Shown here one piece after another: positions 46,588 through 56,273 of a stretch of DNA of 64,000 bases; the stretch's first letter is position 1, and the number at the start of each line of letters is the position of its first letter. The stretch is from Umezawaea tangerina. GTDB taxonomy: Bacteria; Actinomycetota; Actinomycetes; Mycobacteriales; Pseudonocardiaceae. The DNA lies in NCBI RefSeq assembly GCF_003002815.1, contig NZ_PVTF01000004.1, positions 372,001-436,000 of the forward strand. The letters run 5' to 3'. The notes beneath the pieces were generated by a model. That model saw only the letters and a list, made by a program, of their open reading frames with translations, ran no database searches and was not told the DNA's origin. Position numbers and translations under genes: made by a program.

Positions 46588-47496
46588 CTAGCCCGCGGGC
46601 GAGAGGACTACCACCGACCTGGCGACACCCTCCTCGTCCTTGGCCAGCGCGACCACGTGCCCATCGGGTCCGAACACGCCGTAGGTGCCCTCGAACCCGC
46701 CCGCGGACAGCCGCTGCCCGTGCGACAGCGCGACCACCTCGGCGGGCTCGATCTCCCGGCGCGGGAACGCCGTGGCGACGGCCGAGTCCAGGTCCAGCGA
46801 GAGCCCCGGATCCGCCTCCAGCTTCTCCAGGGTGCGGGCGACCCGCAGGTCGAACGGGCCGACCCGCGTCCGGCGCAGGGCCGCCAGGTGTCCGCCGACG
46901 CCCAGGTCCGCACCGAGGTCGCGGGCCAGCGCCCGCACGTACGTGCCGGACGAGCACTCGACCATGACGTCCAGCTCGGTGGTCGTGCCCTCGCGGCGGA
47001 TCGACAGGACGTCGAACCGGTGCACGGTCACCGGTCGCGGCGGCAGCGTGACCTCCTCGCCCGCCCGGACCCGCGCGTACGCCCGCTTGCCGTCGACCTT
47101 CACCGCGCTGACCGCGCTCGGCACCTGCTGGATCGGCCCGGTCAGCTTCGCGACGCCCGCGCGGACCCGCTCCTCCGAGACCCCGGAGGCGTCCACTGTG
47201 GACAGCACCTCGCCCTCGGCGTCGTCGGTGGTGGTCGACGAGCCGAGGCTGATCGTGGACAGGTAGGCCTTGCTGTCCAGGGCGAGGTGGCCGAGGAGCT
47301 TGGTGGCGCGCTCGATGCCGAGCACGAGGACACCGGTGGCCATCGGGTCGAGGGTGCCCGCGTGGCCGACCTTGCGGGTGCCGAGGATGCGGCGGACGCG
47401 GGCGACGACGTCGTGCGACGTCATGCCGTCCGGCTTGTCGATGACGACCAGACCTGGCGGGACGGTGGGGCGGGACTGGCGAGGGGTTGCGGACAC
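46588..47496 (-). CDS. truB: tRNA pseudouridine(55) synthase
   Basis: The 302-residue enzyme makes pseudouridine 55 in tRNA. It has the opening GLVVIDKPDGMTSHDVVARV (about residues 14-33), the catalytic aspartate in GHAGTLDPMATGVL (about 45-58), SAVKVDGKRAYARVRAGEEV, and the CSSGTYVRALARDLG motif, with an extra actinobacterial C-terminal domain (about 225-302). GTG at 47496 has TAAGAT 8 bases upstream (47510-47505). The small membrane-protein gene follows it by 13 bases. Confidence 0.95.
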   Translation of the reverse strand: MSATPRQSRPTVPPGLVVIDKPDGMTSHDVVARVRRILGTRKVGHAGTLDPMATGVLVLGIERATKLLGHLALDSKAYLSTISLGSSTTTDDAEGEVLSTVDASGVSEERVRAGVAKLTGPIQQVPSAVSAVKVDGKRAYARVRAGEEVTLPPRPVTVHRFDVLSIRREGTTTELDVMVECSSGTYVRALARDLGADLGVGGHLAALRRTRVGPFDLRVARTLEKLEADPGLSLDLDSAVATAFPRREIEPAEVVALSHGQRLSAGGFEGTYGVFGPDGHVVALAKDEEGVARSVVVLSPAG

Positions 47497-47507
47497 GAGC
47501 GAGGATC

Positions 47508-48827
47508 TTAGGCTGCTACGGAGGCGTCCCAACGCCTGCGCCGCAACTGGACCGGTACGTCCTCGCCGCGGGCCTCCGCTTCGAAGACGGCGGTGCGGGC
47601 GCGGCGCCACCAGACCGCGGTGCGCCACACGCCGAGCACGAGCATCGCGGCGAGCGACAGGAAGGCGATCCGGTACGCCTGCGCGGGCGGCAGGCCGTCG
47701 AACACGTCCAGCAGCACGCCCACGGCCAGCGCGGACCCGGTGACGGCCGCGAAGCCGCCGACGTTCACGACGCCGGTGGCCGTGCTGACCCGGTGCATCG
47801 GGTTGTAGTCGCGGGCCAGCGCGAAGGCGATGCCGGAGATCGGGCCGCCGAGCGAGAGCACGACGAACGCCGTCAGCACCACCGGCGCGGGCACGACGCC
47901 ACCGGGCCAGGCGAGCAGCACCGTCCAGACGACCAGCGCCCCGGCCAGGAACCAGCCCGCGATCGGCATCCGCAGCTCGGGCTTGCGGGAGATGACCGAG
48001 CCGAGCAGCGGGCCCGACGCGACGGCGCCAAGGACCAGCAGGCTCAGCGCCGAGCTCGCCGCGGAGCGGGACATGCCCTGCGCCTCGACGAGGTACGGGA
48101 AGCCCCACAGCAGGCCGAGGACGGCGGGCGTGGACATCGTGGAGAAGTGCGTCCAGAACCCGAGCCGGGTGCCGGGCACGCTCCACGCCGTGGCGACCTT
48201 GCGCAGCACGACACGGGGCGACTGCGGTGGCAGCACCGGCACGACTACCCCGGCGGGCACGTCGCGCAGCCGGGCGAACGCCACCGCGGCGTAGGCCGCC
48301 GTCGCGAAGCCCGCGATCAGGAACGTCCACGTCCACCCCGCGCCGCCCAGCAGCAGCGTCAGCGGGACGGTGGCAGCCAGGTTGCCCACGCCGCCGAGCG
48401 CGGCGGAGATCGCCACGATGACCGGGAAGCGGCGGGCCGGGAAGTGCGCGGCGGCCAGGCGCAGCACGCTGACCCAGGTCATGGCGTCGCCGATGCCCAG
48501 GACACCGCGGGCGAGCAGGCCCAGCGGGTAGGAGTCGGCGACGGCGAACAGGACTTGGCCGGTGCCCATCAGCAGGGCGGCGGCGGTGAGGACGCGGCGT
48601 GGGCCGAAGCGGTCCACGAGGAGTCCGGTGGGGATCTGCATCAGGGCGTAGAGCCCGATCTGGAGCACGGTGAAGGTGCCCAGTGCGGCCGGGCCTACCC
48701 CGAACCGCTCGCTCGCTTCCAGCCCCGCGACGCCGAGGGACGTGCGGTGGAACAGTGCGGCGATGTAGATGACGATGGCGGTGGTCCAGATCAGCCACGC
48801 TTGCTTCGTGGCGCGATCGACCGGCAA
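47508..48827 (-). CDS. Major facilitator superfamily transporter
   Basis: The 439-residue protein has 12 transmembrane segments. The MFS loop 2-3 signature is GLLVDRFGPRRVL (about residues 67-79), with a GIGDAMTWVSVLRLA helix and a matching loop 8-9 segment VISRKPELRMP. Its nearest look-alikes are NarK/CynX-type carriers and drug exporters, which the sequence does not separate. TTG at 48827 is chosen because GAGGAG lies 7 bases before it; longer frames lack family features. It reads toward truB, 11 bases away, on the same strand. Confidence 0.86.
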   Translation of the reverse strand: MPVDRATKQAWLIWTTAIVIYIAALFHRTSLGVAGLEASERFGVGPAALGTFTVLQIGLYALMQIPTGLLVDRFGPRRVLTAAALLMGTGQVLFAVADSYPLGLLARGVLGIGDAMTWVSVLRLAAAHFPARRFPVIVAISAALGGVGNLAATVPLTLLLGGAGWTWTFLIAGFATAAYAAVAFARLRDVPAGVVVPVLPPQSPRVVLRKVATAWSVPGTRLGFWTHFSTMSTPAVLGLLWGFPYLVEAQGMSRSAASSALSLLVLGAVASGPLLGSVISRKPELRMPIAGWFLAGALVVWTVLLAWPGGVVPAPVVLTAFVVLSLGGPISGIAFALARDYNPMHRVSTATGVVNVGGFAAVTGSALAVGVLLDVFDGLPPAQAYRIAFLSLAAMLVLGVWRTAVWWRRARTAVFEAEARGEDVPVQLRRRRWDASVAA

Positions 48828-48920
48828 GGCGACGCTCCTCGGGTAGTGGGTCCACCCAGTACATCGGGAACACTTGCCTCGCGGTAACCATTTCGGCGGG
48901 TGCCTTCGGACACATCCCAC

Positions 48921-50225
48921 CTATCGGACGGCACCCACCACCGACCAGCCCTCCGACCGGGTGCGCAGCAGCACCGACACCAGCCGCAGCACCATGAACG
49001 CCGACAGCCCGGTCCAGATCCCGACCAGGCCCCAGCCGAACGCGAGCGACGCCCACACCATCGGCAGGAACCCGACCACCGCCGACAGCAGGGTCGCCGT
49101 GCGCAGGAACGCCGTGTCGCCCGCGCCGAGCAGCACACCGTCCAATGCGAACACCACGCCCGCGATAGGTTGCAGCGCAACGAAGAACCACCACGCGTGC
49201 GGGATCTCGGCGAGCACGCCCGCGTCGGAGGTGAACACCTTGGGCAGCACTCCCGCGACCGCCGCGAAGACGATCCCGAGCAGCACCCCGAACACCAGCC
49301 CGTACCGGGTGATCTGCCAGGCGAACCGGCGCGCCTTGACCCGTTCCCCCGCGCCCAGCGCCGCGCCGACGATGGACTGGGCCGCGATCGCGAGGGAGTC
49401 CAGCACCAGCGCCAGCGCCGTCCACAGCTGGAGCACCACCTGGTGCGCGCCGACGGCCGCGATGGACGTCCGCGCCGCCACCGAGGCGGCCGAGACGAAG
49501 CAGGCCTGGAACGCGAGGCTGCGCAGCACCAGGTCGCGGCCGAGGCCGAGCTGGGCGCGCATCAGCGCGGGCACCGGGCGCAGCGCCACGTGCTCGACGG
49601 ACAGCGCGCGGAAGAACAGCACCGCGGACACGACCTGCGCGACCACGTTCGCGATCGCCGACCCCTCCAGCCCCCACCCGGCCCAGTAGACGAGCACCGG
49701 GCACAGCACCGCCGACAGCCCGTTGCCCATCAGCACGTACCGCAGCGGCCGGGCGGTGTCCTGCACGCCGCGCATCCACCCGTTGCCCGCCATCGTGACC
49801 AGCACGAACGGCGCCCCGAACAGCGCGATCCGCAGCCAGCTCACCGCCGCCGCGGCGACCTCGCCGTCACCGGCGAGCAGCCGGGCCAGCGGTGGCGCGA
49901 ACAGCTGCCCGAGCACGACCAGCAGGACGCCGACGCCGATCGCGAGCCACGTCGCCTGGACGCCCTCCTCGACGGCCTCCGCCCGCCGCCCGGCCCCGTG
50001 CAGCCGGGCCGTGCGCGAGGTCGTGCCGTAGGACAGGAACGTCAGCTGCGCCGCCACCTGCGTGAACAGCACCCCGCCCAACGCGAGTCCGGCCAGCGGC
50101 AGCGCGCCGAGGTGCCCCACGACGGCCGTGTCGACCAGCACGTACAGCGGTTCCGCCGCCAGCACCCCCAACGCGGGCGCGGCCAGGCCCAGCACCCGCC
50201 GCGCGGGTACCCGGTCGTCCGTCAC
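48921..50225 (-). CDS. MATE-family efflux transporter (DinF type)
   Basis: The 434-residue protein has 12 transmembrane segments in two homologous halves. Typical MATE features are the EPLYVLVDTAVVGHLGALPLAGLALG start (split: EPLYVLVDTAVVGHLG and LPLAGLALG, about residues 25-51) and the second-half HQVVLQLWTALALVLDSLAI (about 255-275). It is usually called DinF in actinobacteria when it follows nrnA, as here (Rv2837c-Rv2836c order). GTG at 50225 overlaps the nrnA stop by four bases. The substrate is unknown. Confidence 0.9.
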   Translation of the reverse strand: MTDDRVPARRVLGLAAPALGVLAAEPLYVLVDTAVVGHLGALPLAGLALGGVLFTQVAAQLTFLSYGTTSRTARLHGAGRRAEAVEEGVQATWLAIGVGVLLVVLGQLFAPPLARLLAGDGEVAAAAVSWLRIALFGAPFVLVTMAGNGWMRGVQDTARPLRYVLMGNGLSAVLCPVLVYWAGWGLEGSAIANVVAQVVSAVLFFRALSVEHVALRPVPALMRAQLGLGRDLVLRSLAFQACFVSAASVAARTSIAAVGAHQVVLQLWTALALVLDSLAIAAQSIVGAALGAGERVKARRFAWQITRYGLVFGVLLGIVFAAVAGVLPKVFTSDAGVLAEIPHAWWFFVALQPIAGVVFALDGVLLGAGDTAFLRTATLLSAVVGFLPMVWASLAFGWGLVGIWTGLSAFMVLRLVSVLLRTRSEGWSVVGAVR

Positions 50226-51229
50226 GCACCGGCCTCCGGTGGCACCCTCTCCAGCGCTGCCCGCAGGTCGGCCAGCACCCCGGCCGCGTCTCCGCGCGCC
50301 GTGAACCCCGCCGCCCGCCGGTGTCCGCCGCCGCCGAGCAGCTGGGCCACCTCGCGCACGTCGATCCGGCTCACCGACCTCAGCGACACCGACCAGGTCG
50401 ACGGCCGCAGCTCCTTCAGCACCGCCGCGACCTCCGCCTCCTCCGCCGTCCGCACCAGGTCGACCACGCTCTCGACCTCTTCCGGCCGCAGCCCCTTCGC
50501 GTCCTCCAGCGTCACCACCGCGTGCACCAGCCCCAGCCCACCCACCGCTTCCCGGTCCAGCCCGGCCCTGCTCAGCACCGTCGCCAGCATCCCCAGGTAG
50601 CCGAACGGGTGGCTGTCCATCAACGGCCGCGCCACCGCCTCCGCGTCCACTCCAGCGTCCAGCAGCCGCGCCGCCACGTGGTGCGTCGCCGAGCTCGCGT
50701 GCCGGAACGACCGCGTATCGGTCACCAACCCCGCGTACACGCACCGCGCGATCGGCTCGTCGACCTCGACCCCCATCACGTCGAGCAGCCGCAACACCAC
50801 CAACGCCGTCGCCTCGGCCCGGTCGTCCACCACGTTGACCGTCCCGAACCCCGGATTCGACACGTGGTGGTCCAACACCACCACCTGCCCACCCGCCTCG
50901 ACCGTCGCCGCGACCCGGTTCCCCAACGGCCCCAACCGCCCCACACTGCCCGCGTCCAACGCCACCAGCACCGCCGGCACAGCAGGCACCTCGGCCGCCG
51001 GCACCAACAACCCCGCCACGTCCAGGTCCCGCAACGTCTCCGGCACCTCAGCAGGCGCCCCGAACGACACCCGCACCCGCACCCCACGCCGATGCAGGGC
51101 CAACCCAAGCGCTAAAGCACTACCGAGCGCGTCCGCGTCGGGGTTCACATGGGCGAGCAGGGTGACGTCACTGGCGTCCGCAAGCACTTCCGCGGCCGCG
51201 GCGAGGTCCGCCGACAGGTCAAGGGGCAC
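50222..51229 (-). CDS. nrnA: Bifunctional oligoribonuclease/pAp phosphatase NrnA (DHH/DHHA1)
   Basis: The 335-residue DHH phosphoesterase degrades short RNA oligomers and 3'-phosphoadenosine-5'-phosphate. Metal motifs are HVNPDADALGSALAL (about residues 27-41), VALDAGS, VLDHHVSN (the DHH motif, about 120-127) and GLVTDTRSFRH; the DHHA1 domain ends with GGGGHRRAAGF (about 300-310). GTG at 51229. It lies downstream of rbfA but is separated from it by a 623-base repeat region, so it probably has its own promoter there. Confidence 0.93.
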   Translation of the reverse strand: MPLDLSADLAAAAEVLADASDVTLLAHVNPDADALGSALALGLALHRRGVRVRVSFGAPAEVPETLRDLDVAGLLVPAAEVPAVPAVLVALDAGSVGRLGPLGNRVAATVEAGGQVVVLDHHVSNPGFGTVNVVDDRAEATALVVLRLLDVMGVEVDEPIARCVYAGLVTDTRSFRHASSATHHVAARLLDAGVDAEAVARPLMDSHPFGYLGMLATVLSRAGLDREAVGGLGLVHAVVTLEDAKGLRPEEVESVVDLVRTAEEAEVAAVLKELRPSTWSVSLRSVSRIDVREVAQLLGGGGHRRAAGFTARGDAAGVLADLRAALERVPPEAGA

Positions 51230-51365
51230 CGCGACACGTTAACTCCGAAAACCCCACCAACGCTCCCCGACTTCGGCCACACCCGAAGTAGCCCACCGCC
51301 CCGACCAAAACGCCACCGGCCGCAACGAGCACCAACCCCACACATTGGGCGCAGCCCGCCAACGC

Positions 51366-51530
51366 GCATCCGGCGCGAAGCGCCTGGGGCCTTGTCCGCC
51401 GCGAAGCAAGGATGCTTTGTCCGACGCGCAGCGAGGATGCCTAGTCCAACGGCGAAGCCGAGGATGCTTTGTCGGACGAAGTCCGATGGTTGAGTCAGGC
51501 GCAGCCTGATGCTGGCGAAGCCAGACTTCC
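51366..51530. repeat. GAAGCC-type degenerate array (copy 1)
   Basis: Within the 623-base gap between nrnA and rbfA, about six units of 25-28 bases occur, in the forms TTTGTCCGACGCGCAGCGAG-GATGCC and TAGTCCAACGGCGAAGCCGA-GGATGC. Each unit carries a mini-hairpin (GGCGAAGCC, CGCGCAGCG). The same units, some identical, fill 58957-59205. Confidence 0.8.
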
Positions 51531-51559
51531 CCTCTGCCCCCGATCCACAGCGCCCTCCT

Positions 51560-51612
51560 GCTTGACCTTGCTTGTCAAGACAGCCCTATCGTCTTGACAA
51601 GCAAGGTCAAGC
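51560..51612. terminator. Perfect 22-base inverted repeat with GTCTTGACAAG core (copy 1)
   Basis: Arms 51560-51581 and 51591-51612 are exact complements around a 9-base loop. The inner CTTGTCAAGAC-N9-GTCTTGACAAG is identical in arm sequence and loop length to the hairpin at 59248-59310. It would end the rbfA transcript. Confidence 0.8.
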
Positions 51613-51629
51613 ATTGAGACAATCGCGCG

Positions 51630-51852
51630 CCGGGGGCTGGGCTTCGCGCAATGGGAGGGCAGGGCTGGGCTTCCCAAGGGGTGGGAGGACCAAGAGCCGG
51701 ACTCACGGGGCGAGAGGGCCGGAAACCGAACCTCACCAGGGACGGGAAGGCGCAGGACCAGGCTTCACCAAAGGTGACAGGGCCAAAACCAGCTTCGCCT
51801 GGCGAGAGAACCAGAAGCCGAACCCACAGAGCAAGGACCAAAGCCCAACCCC
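51630..51852. repeat. Degenerate ~30-base array next to rbfA
   Basis: About eight weakly conserved units around GGGCTGGGCTTC or ACCAGGCTTCACC with a following GGGAGGGC/GGACCA run fill the space between the inverted repeat and the rbfA stop. Divergence rises toward rbfA. No gene is apparent. Confidence 0.5.
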
Positions 51853-52320
51853 CTACGAAGACTCCGACGCATCCTCCACGTCCTCATCCTCCCGAGGCGC
51901 CTTGTACGGATCCGCCTCCCCCGCCGGCTCCGCCCCAATAGCGATCTTCGCCACCTTCTCGTCCCTCTTCCGGGCCCGTGCCAGCAGCTCCTCCATCCGA
52001 AGGGCCTCCCCCGGCACCGTGTCCGTCATGAACGCCAACGTAGGGGTGAACCGCACCCCCGTCTGCGCTCCCACCATGCTCCGGAGCACGCCCTTGGCGC
52101 TCTCCAGCGCCATGGCCGCCCCGGCGTAGTCCGGTTCGGAGTCGAGCTTCTCGCCGAGCACCGTGTAGTAGACGACGGCGTCGTGCAGGTCGCCCGTCAC
52201 CTTGGTGTCGGTGATGGTCACCCTGGCGAGTCGCGGGTCCTTGACCTCGTGCTCGATCGCCGATGCGACGATCTGCGAGATCCGCTTGGCGAGCTTGCGA
52301 GCCCGTGCCTGGTCGACCAC
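51853..52320 (-). CDS. rbfA: Ribosome-binding factor A
   Basis: The 155-residue protein binds the 30S subunit during 16S rRNA maturation and cold adaptation. It has the type-II KH fold: [20 protein letters not shown] (about residues 7-26), [30 protein letters not shown] (split: [19 protein letters not shown], about 27-45), and [15 protein letters not shown]. The C-terminus (about 115-155) is an acidic tail typical of actinobacteria. GTG at 52320. The DUF503 gene is 14 bases upstream on the same strand. Confidence 0.95.
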   Translation of the reverse strand: MVDQARARKLAKRISQIVASAIEHEVKDPRLARVTITDTKVTGDLHDAVVYYTVLGEKLDSEPDYAGAAMALESAKGVLRSMVGAQTGVRFTPTLAFMTDTVPGEALRMEELLARARKRDEKVAKIAIGAEPAGEADPYKAPREDEDVEDASESS

Positions 52321-52334
52321 GGTCTTCTCCTCTT

Positions 52335-52643
52335 TTACTCGTCCTCCGGGCCAAGCAACCGGTGCTTGGCGGAGAGCAGTTCAACCTCGGGTCGGCCGGC
52401 CACCAGTCGTTCGCAGGAGGTCAGCAGATCCCTGACATGGGATGCGTCCGCCGCGACGACGGCCACCCCGATCAACGCGCGGCGGTGCAGGTCCTGGTGG
52501 CCCGCTTCGGCCGCGGAGACTTCGAACTTGCGCCGCAGTTCGGCCACCACGGGCCGGACGACGGATCGCTTTTCCTTCAACGAGTGGACGTCGCCGAGCA
52601 ACAGGTCCAGCTCGAGTGAACCAACGAACACAGTGGTCACCAT
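52335..52643 (-). CDS. DUF503/YlxP-family protein
   Basis: The 102-residue protein matches YlxP, a small partner found between infB and rbfA in Gram-positives: the [20 protein letters not shown] start, [20 protein letters not shown] (about residues 21-40) and [20 protein letters not shown] ribosome-biogenesis role similar to that of RbfA has been suggested for the family; here it rests on position. It lies 64 bases after infB and 14 before rbfA. Confidence 0.9.
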   Translation of the reverse strand: MVTTVFVGSLELDLLLGDVHSLKEKRSVVRPVVAELRRKFEVSAAEAGHQDLHRRALIGVAVVAADASHVRDLLTSCERLVAGRPEVELLSAKHRLLGPEDE

Positions 52644-52707
52644 GGGGGGTAGCGGGCAAAGGTGCGGGGCCGCCCGTTGGACGACCCCGCACCTGCACCC
52701 TCGACTA

Positions 52708-55700
52708 TCAGGCGCGGGGCTTCTCGCGCATCTCGAAGGTCTCGACGACGTCGCCGACCTTCAAGTCGCTGTAGTTGCCCAGCGTCAGACCGCACTCGAA
52801 GCCCTCGCGGACCTCGGTCGCGTCGTCCTTGAACCGCCGCAGCGAGCTGATCGGCAGGTTCTCCTGGATGACGTTGCCGTCGCGCAGCAGGCGGGCCCGC
52901 GCGTTCCGGCGGATCTCGCCCGAGAGGACCATGCAACCGGCGATCGTGCCGACCTTGGAGGACTTGAACACGTCGCGGATCTCCGCGCGGCCAAGCTGGA
53001 CCTCTTCGTACTCCGGCTTGAGCATGCCCTTGAGGGCCGCTTCGATCTCGTCGATCGCCTGGTAGATCACCGTGTAGTACCGGACGTCGACGCCCTCGCG
53101 GTTGGCCAGCTCGGTGGCCTTGCCCTCCGCGCGGACGTTGAAGCCGAGCACGATGACGTTGTCGGCGATGGCGAGGTTGATGTCGCCTTCGGTGATGCCA
53201 CCGACACCGCGGTGGATGACCCGCAGCTCGACGTCGTCGCCGACCTCGATCTTCAGGAGCGCGTCCTCGAGTGCCTCGACGGTACCCGAGTTGTCGCCCT
53301 TGATGATCAGGTTGAGCTGGTTCGTCTCCTTCAGCGCTGCGTCCAGGTCCTCGAGGCTGACCCGCTTGCGACGCGACGCGTTCATGGCGTTGCGCTGACG
53401 TGCCTGGCGGCGTTCCGCGATCTGGCGGGCGACGCGGTCCTCGTCCACGACGAGGAACGTGTCACCGGCGCCCGGCACCGAGGTGAGGCCGATGACCTGC
53501 ACCGGACGGGACGGGGTCGCCTCGATGACGTCCACGTTGTGCTCGTCGACCATGCGACGGACACGGCCGTAGGCGCCACCGGCGACGATCGAGTCGCCGA
53601 CGCGGAGCGTGCCGCGCTGGACCAGGACGGTCGCCACCGGGCCACGGCCGCGGTCGAGGTGCGCCTCGATGGCGACGCCCTGCGCTTCCATGTTCGGGTT
53701 GGCCCGCAGGTCGAGCGAGGCGTCGGCGGTCAACAGGATGGCCTCGAGGAGGCCGTCGATGTTGGTGCCCTGCTTCGCGGAGATGTCGACGAACATGGTG
53801 TCGCCACCGTATTCCTCGGCCACCAGGTTGTACTCGGTGAGCTGCTGCCGGATCTTGTCCGGGTTCGCGCCCTCCTTGTCGATCTTGTTCACCGCGACCA
53901 CGATCGGCGCGCCTGCCGCCTGGGCGTGGTTGATCGCCTCGACCGTCTGCGGCATGACGCCGTCGTCGGCCGCGACCACGATGACCGCGATGTCCGTGGA
54001 CGTCGCGCCTCGGGCACGCATGGCGGTGAACGCCTCGTGACCGGGGGTGTCGATGAAGGTGATGAGCCGCTCGATGCCCTGGAGCTCCGTGCGGACCTGG
54101 TAGGCGCCGATGTGCTGGGTGATGCCACCGGCCTCGCCCTCGTGCACCTTCGTCTTGCGGATGGTGTCGAGGAGTCGCGTCTTACCGTGGTCGACGTGGC
54201 CCATGACGGTCACGACCGGCGGACGGATCTGCAGGTCGTCCTCGCCACCGGCGTCGTCGCCGTAGGTGATGTCGAACGTGCCCAGCAGGTCGCGGTCCTC
54301 TTCCTCCGGGGAGACGACCTGGACCTGGTAGTTCATCTCCGAGCCGAGCAGCTCGAGGATCTCGTCCGACACGGACTGCGTGGCCGTGACCATCTCACCG
54401 AGGTGGAACAGCACCTGCACCAGCGAGGCCGGGTTGGCGTTGATCTTGTCGGCGAAGTCGGTCAGCGAGGCACCGCGGGCGAGGCGGACGACCTCGCCGT
54501 TGCCCTTCGGCAGGCGGACGCCGCCGACCGAGGGGGCCTGCATGTTGTCCATGTACTCCTGGCGCTTCTGGCGCTTGGACTTGCGTCCACGTCGCGCCGG
54601 ACCACCAGGACGGCCGAAGGCACCAGCGGTGCCACCACGACCGGCGCCACCGCCACCGGGACGACCGCGGAAACCGCCGCCACCACCGGCCGGGGCACCG
54701 CCACCGCCGCCGGGGCGGAAGCCTCCACCGGCACCGCCACCGCCGCCACCGGCACCACCGGGACGGAAGCCACCGCCGCCGCCACCGCCGCCACCGGGGC
54801 GGAAGCCGCCACCGGCACCGCCGCCGCCACCGGGACGACCGCCACCGCCGCCACCGCCACCAGGACGGCCTCCGCCGCCACCGGGGCCGGGACGGCCGCC
54901 GGTGCCACCGGGACGAGGAGCGGGCGCCGGACGACCGGGCATCATGCCGGGGTTCGGGCGAGGGGGCATCGAGCCGGGGTTCGGGCGCGGGCCACCGGAA
55001 CCGGCGGAACCGCCGGGACGGGGACCGGCCGGACGGCTGTCGCCGGGCTTGGAGGACGGACGGCGGTCGCTGCTGCCACCGCTGTCGCGCTCACCCTGGT
55101 TGCCGCCACCGGGCTGGCCACCACCGGGCTGGCCGCCCGGACGCGGGCCGGACGGACGCGGCGCGGGTGCGCCACCGCCGACGCCGAAGGGGTTGTTGCC
55201 GGGCCGCGGCGGACGGGGTCCGGCGGGCTTCGGCGACTGCGGCTTCGGCGGAACCACGGACGGGTTCTGCTGGGCCGCGGGCTGTGCGGGCTGCGGAACG
55301 ACGCGCGGGCCCGGACGGGGGCCTGCGGGCTTCTGCGGCTGGGAGGTCGGCGCGGGCGCCGACGGGGTGGCCGAGGCGGCGGGTGCCACCGGGGCCTGCT
55401 GCTGGGGCTGCGGGGCCTTGGCCGCGGGGGCGACCGGGGCGGGCGCGGGGGCAGCGGCAGCGGGCTGCTGCTGCGGCGCGGGCCTCGGGGCCGGGGGCTT
55501 CGGGCCGGGTATGGGGCCGGGGCGACCGGGCACGGGGCCGGGACGTCCGGGCACGACGGGCTTGGAGTCGGACTTGACCTCCGGGGCGGACTGCGCGGGC
55601 GCTGCCGGTGCGGGTGCCGCGGGCTTCGGCGGGCCGGGACGGCCTGCCGGCTTCGGCTTCGCATCGTTCTTCGAGTACGCGTCGCGCAGTCGACGGGCCA

Positions 55701-55827
55701 CCGGGGCCTCGACCGTGGAGGATGCGGACTTCACGTACTCGCCCTGGTCGGCGAGCTTCGTGAGTACTTCTTTGCTTGTGACGCCGAGCTCTTTCGCGAG
55801 CTCGTGCACACGGGCCTTCCCTGCCAC
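52708..55827 (-). CDS. infB: Translation initiation factor IF-2
   Basis: The 1039-residue GTPase places initiator tRNA on the 30S subunit. The N-terminal IF2 domain ([20 protein letters not shown], about residues 6-25) is followed by a very long Pro/Gly/Arg low-complexity region (about 60-400), made of GGGGFRPGG- and PGRPGP-like repeats. The G domain begins with [10 protein letters not shown] (about 535-545), then DTPGHEAF and NKIDKEGA. C-terminal domains run to 1039. GTG at 55827 follows GAGGAG. The low-complexity part is typical of high-GC actinobacteria but at the long end. It is cotranscribed with rimP, nusA and ylxR upstream. Confidence 0.97.
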   Translation of the reverse strand: MAGKARVHELAKELGVTSKEVLTKLADQGEYVKSASSTVEAPVARRLRDAYSKNDAKPKPAGRPGPPKPAAPAPAAPAQSAPEVKSDSKPVVPGRPGPVPGRPGPIPGPKPPAPRPAPQQQPAAAAPAPAPVAPAAKAPQPQQQAPVAPAASATPSAPAPTSQPQKPAGPRPGPRVVPQPAQPAAQQNPSVVPPKPQSPKPAGPRPPRPGNNPFGVGGGAPAPRPSGPRPGGQPGGGQPGGGNQGERDSGGSSDRRPSSKPGDSRPAGPRPGGSAGSGGPRPNPGSMPPRPNPGMMPGRPAPAPRPGGTGGRPGPGGGGGRPGGGGGGGGRPGGGGGAGGGFRPGGGGGGGGGFRPGGAGGGGGGAGGGFRPGGGGGAPAGGGGGFRGRPGGGGAGRGGTAGAFGRPGGPARRGRKSKRQKRQEYMDNMQAPSVGGVRLPKGNGEVVRLARGASLTDFADKINANPASLVQVLFHLGEMVTATQSVSDEILELLGSEMNYQVQVVSPEEEDRDLLGTFDITYGDDAGGEDDLQIRPPVVTVMGHVDHGKTRLLDTIRKTKVHEGEAGGITQHIGAYQVRTELQGIERLITFIDTPGHEAFTAMRARGATSTDIAVIVVAADDGVMPQTVEAINHAQAAGAPIVVAVNKIDKEGANPDKIRQQLTEYNLVAEEYGGDTMFVDISAKQGTNIDGLLEAILLTADASLDLRANPNMEAQGVAIEAHLDRGRGPVATVLVQRGTLRVGDSIVAGGAYGRVRRMVDEHNVDVIEATPSRPVQVIGLTSVPGAGDTFLVVDEDRVARQIAERRQARQRNAMNASRRKRVSLEDLDAALKETNQLNLIIKGDNSGTVEALEDALLKIEVGDDVELRVIHRGVGGITEGDINLAIADNVIVLGFNVRAEGKATELANREGVDVRYYTVIYQAIDEIEAALKGMLKPEYEEVQLGRAEIRDVFKSSKVGTIAGCMVLSGEIRRNARARLLRDGNVIQENLPISSLRRFKDDATEVREGFECGLTLGNYSDLKVGDVVETFEMREKPRA

Positions 55828-55936
55828 TGCTCTCCTCAGGTGATGAGGTCGGCGGCAGTCCCGTCGACCTCGTCTTAACGTCGCGCGTTCATGTCTTCAG
55901 CTTCACGGCTGACTCATGACGGGTCGACCTGCTTCC

Positions 55937-56251
55937 CTACTCCTCGCCGCGGGACGTTCCCGCGGCCTTCTCATGCTGCTCGAGGTGCTCACGCACGTGA
56001 TCGACGGCGAGCGGCCCCTGGACCCGGAGGGCCCTGGGGAACGCTCGTCGCCGTTCGGCGTTCGTGAGGCAATCGAGATCAAGGTGCAACCAAGCGCCCC
56101 GACCCGGCAACCGTCGGCGGGTGTCCGGAACAAGCGTCCCGTCCACCACCACCACGCGCAGCAGCTCGGAGGGCAACGTCCGAGCGCGGCATCCAATGCA
56201 CGTACGAGCTGGGCCGATGTGCGTTGCAACCGATCCCCGACGTTCAACCAC
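55937..56251 (-). CDS. ylxR: YlxR/DUF448-family RNA-binding protein
   Basis: The 104-residue protein has the YlxR core: ARTCIGCRARTLPSELLRVV (about residues 15-34, the CXXC motif) and the GRGAWLHLDLDCL segment with the LPGRGAW motif (about 48-62). YlxR lies between nusA and infB here, the standard place, and in Bacillus has been linked to RNase P and to regulation. GTG at 56251 may be replaced by an internal start, but the CXXC position fits the family. It begins 22 bases after the nusA stop. Confidence 0.9.
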   Translation of the reverse strand: MVERRGSVATHIGPARTCIGCRARTLPSELLRVVVVDGTLVPDTRRRLPGRGAWLHLDLDCLTNAERRRAFPRALRVQGPLAVDHVREHLEQHEKAAGTSRGEE

Positions 56252-56273
56252 TGAGTAGTCTATCCCCTACGAC

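Noticed and set aside
54380-55843. 487-codon open frame on the plus strand rich in Pro and Gly
   Set aside because: It is the complement of the low-complexity part of infB, whose domains at both ends are unmistakable.
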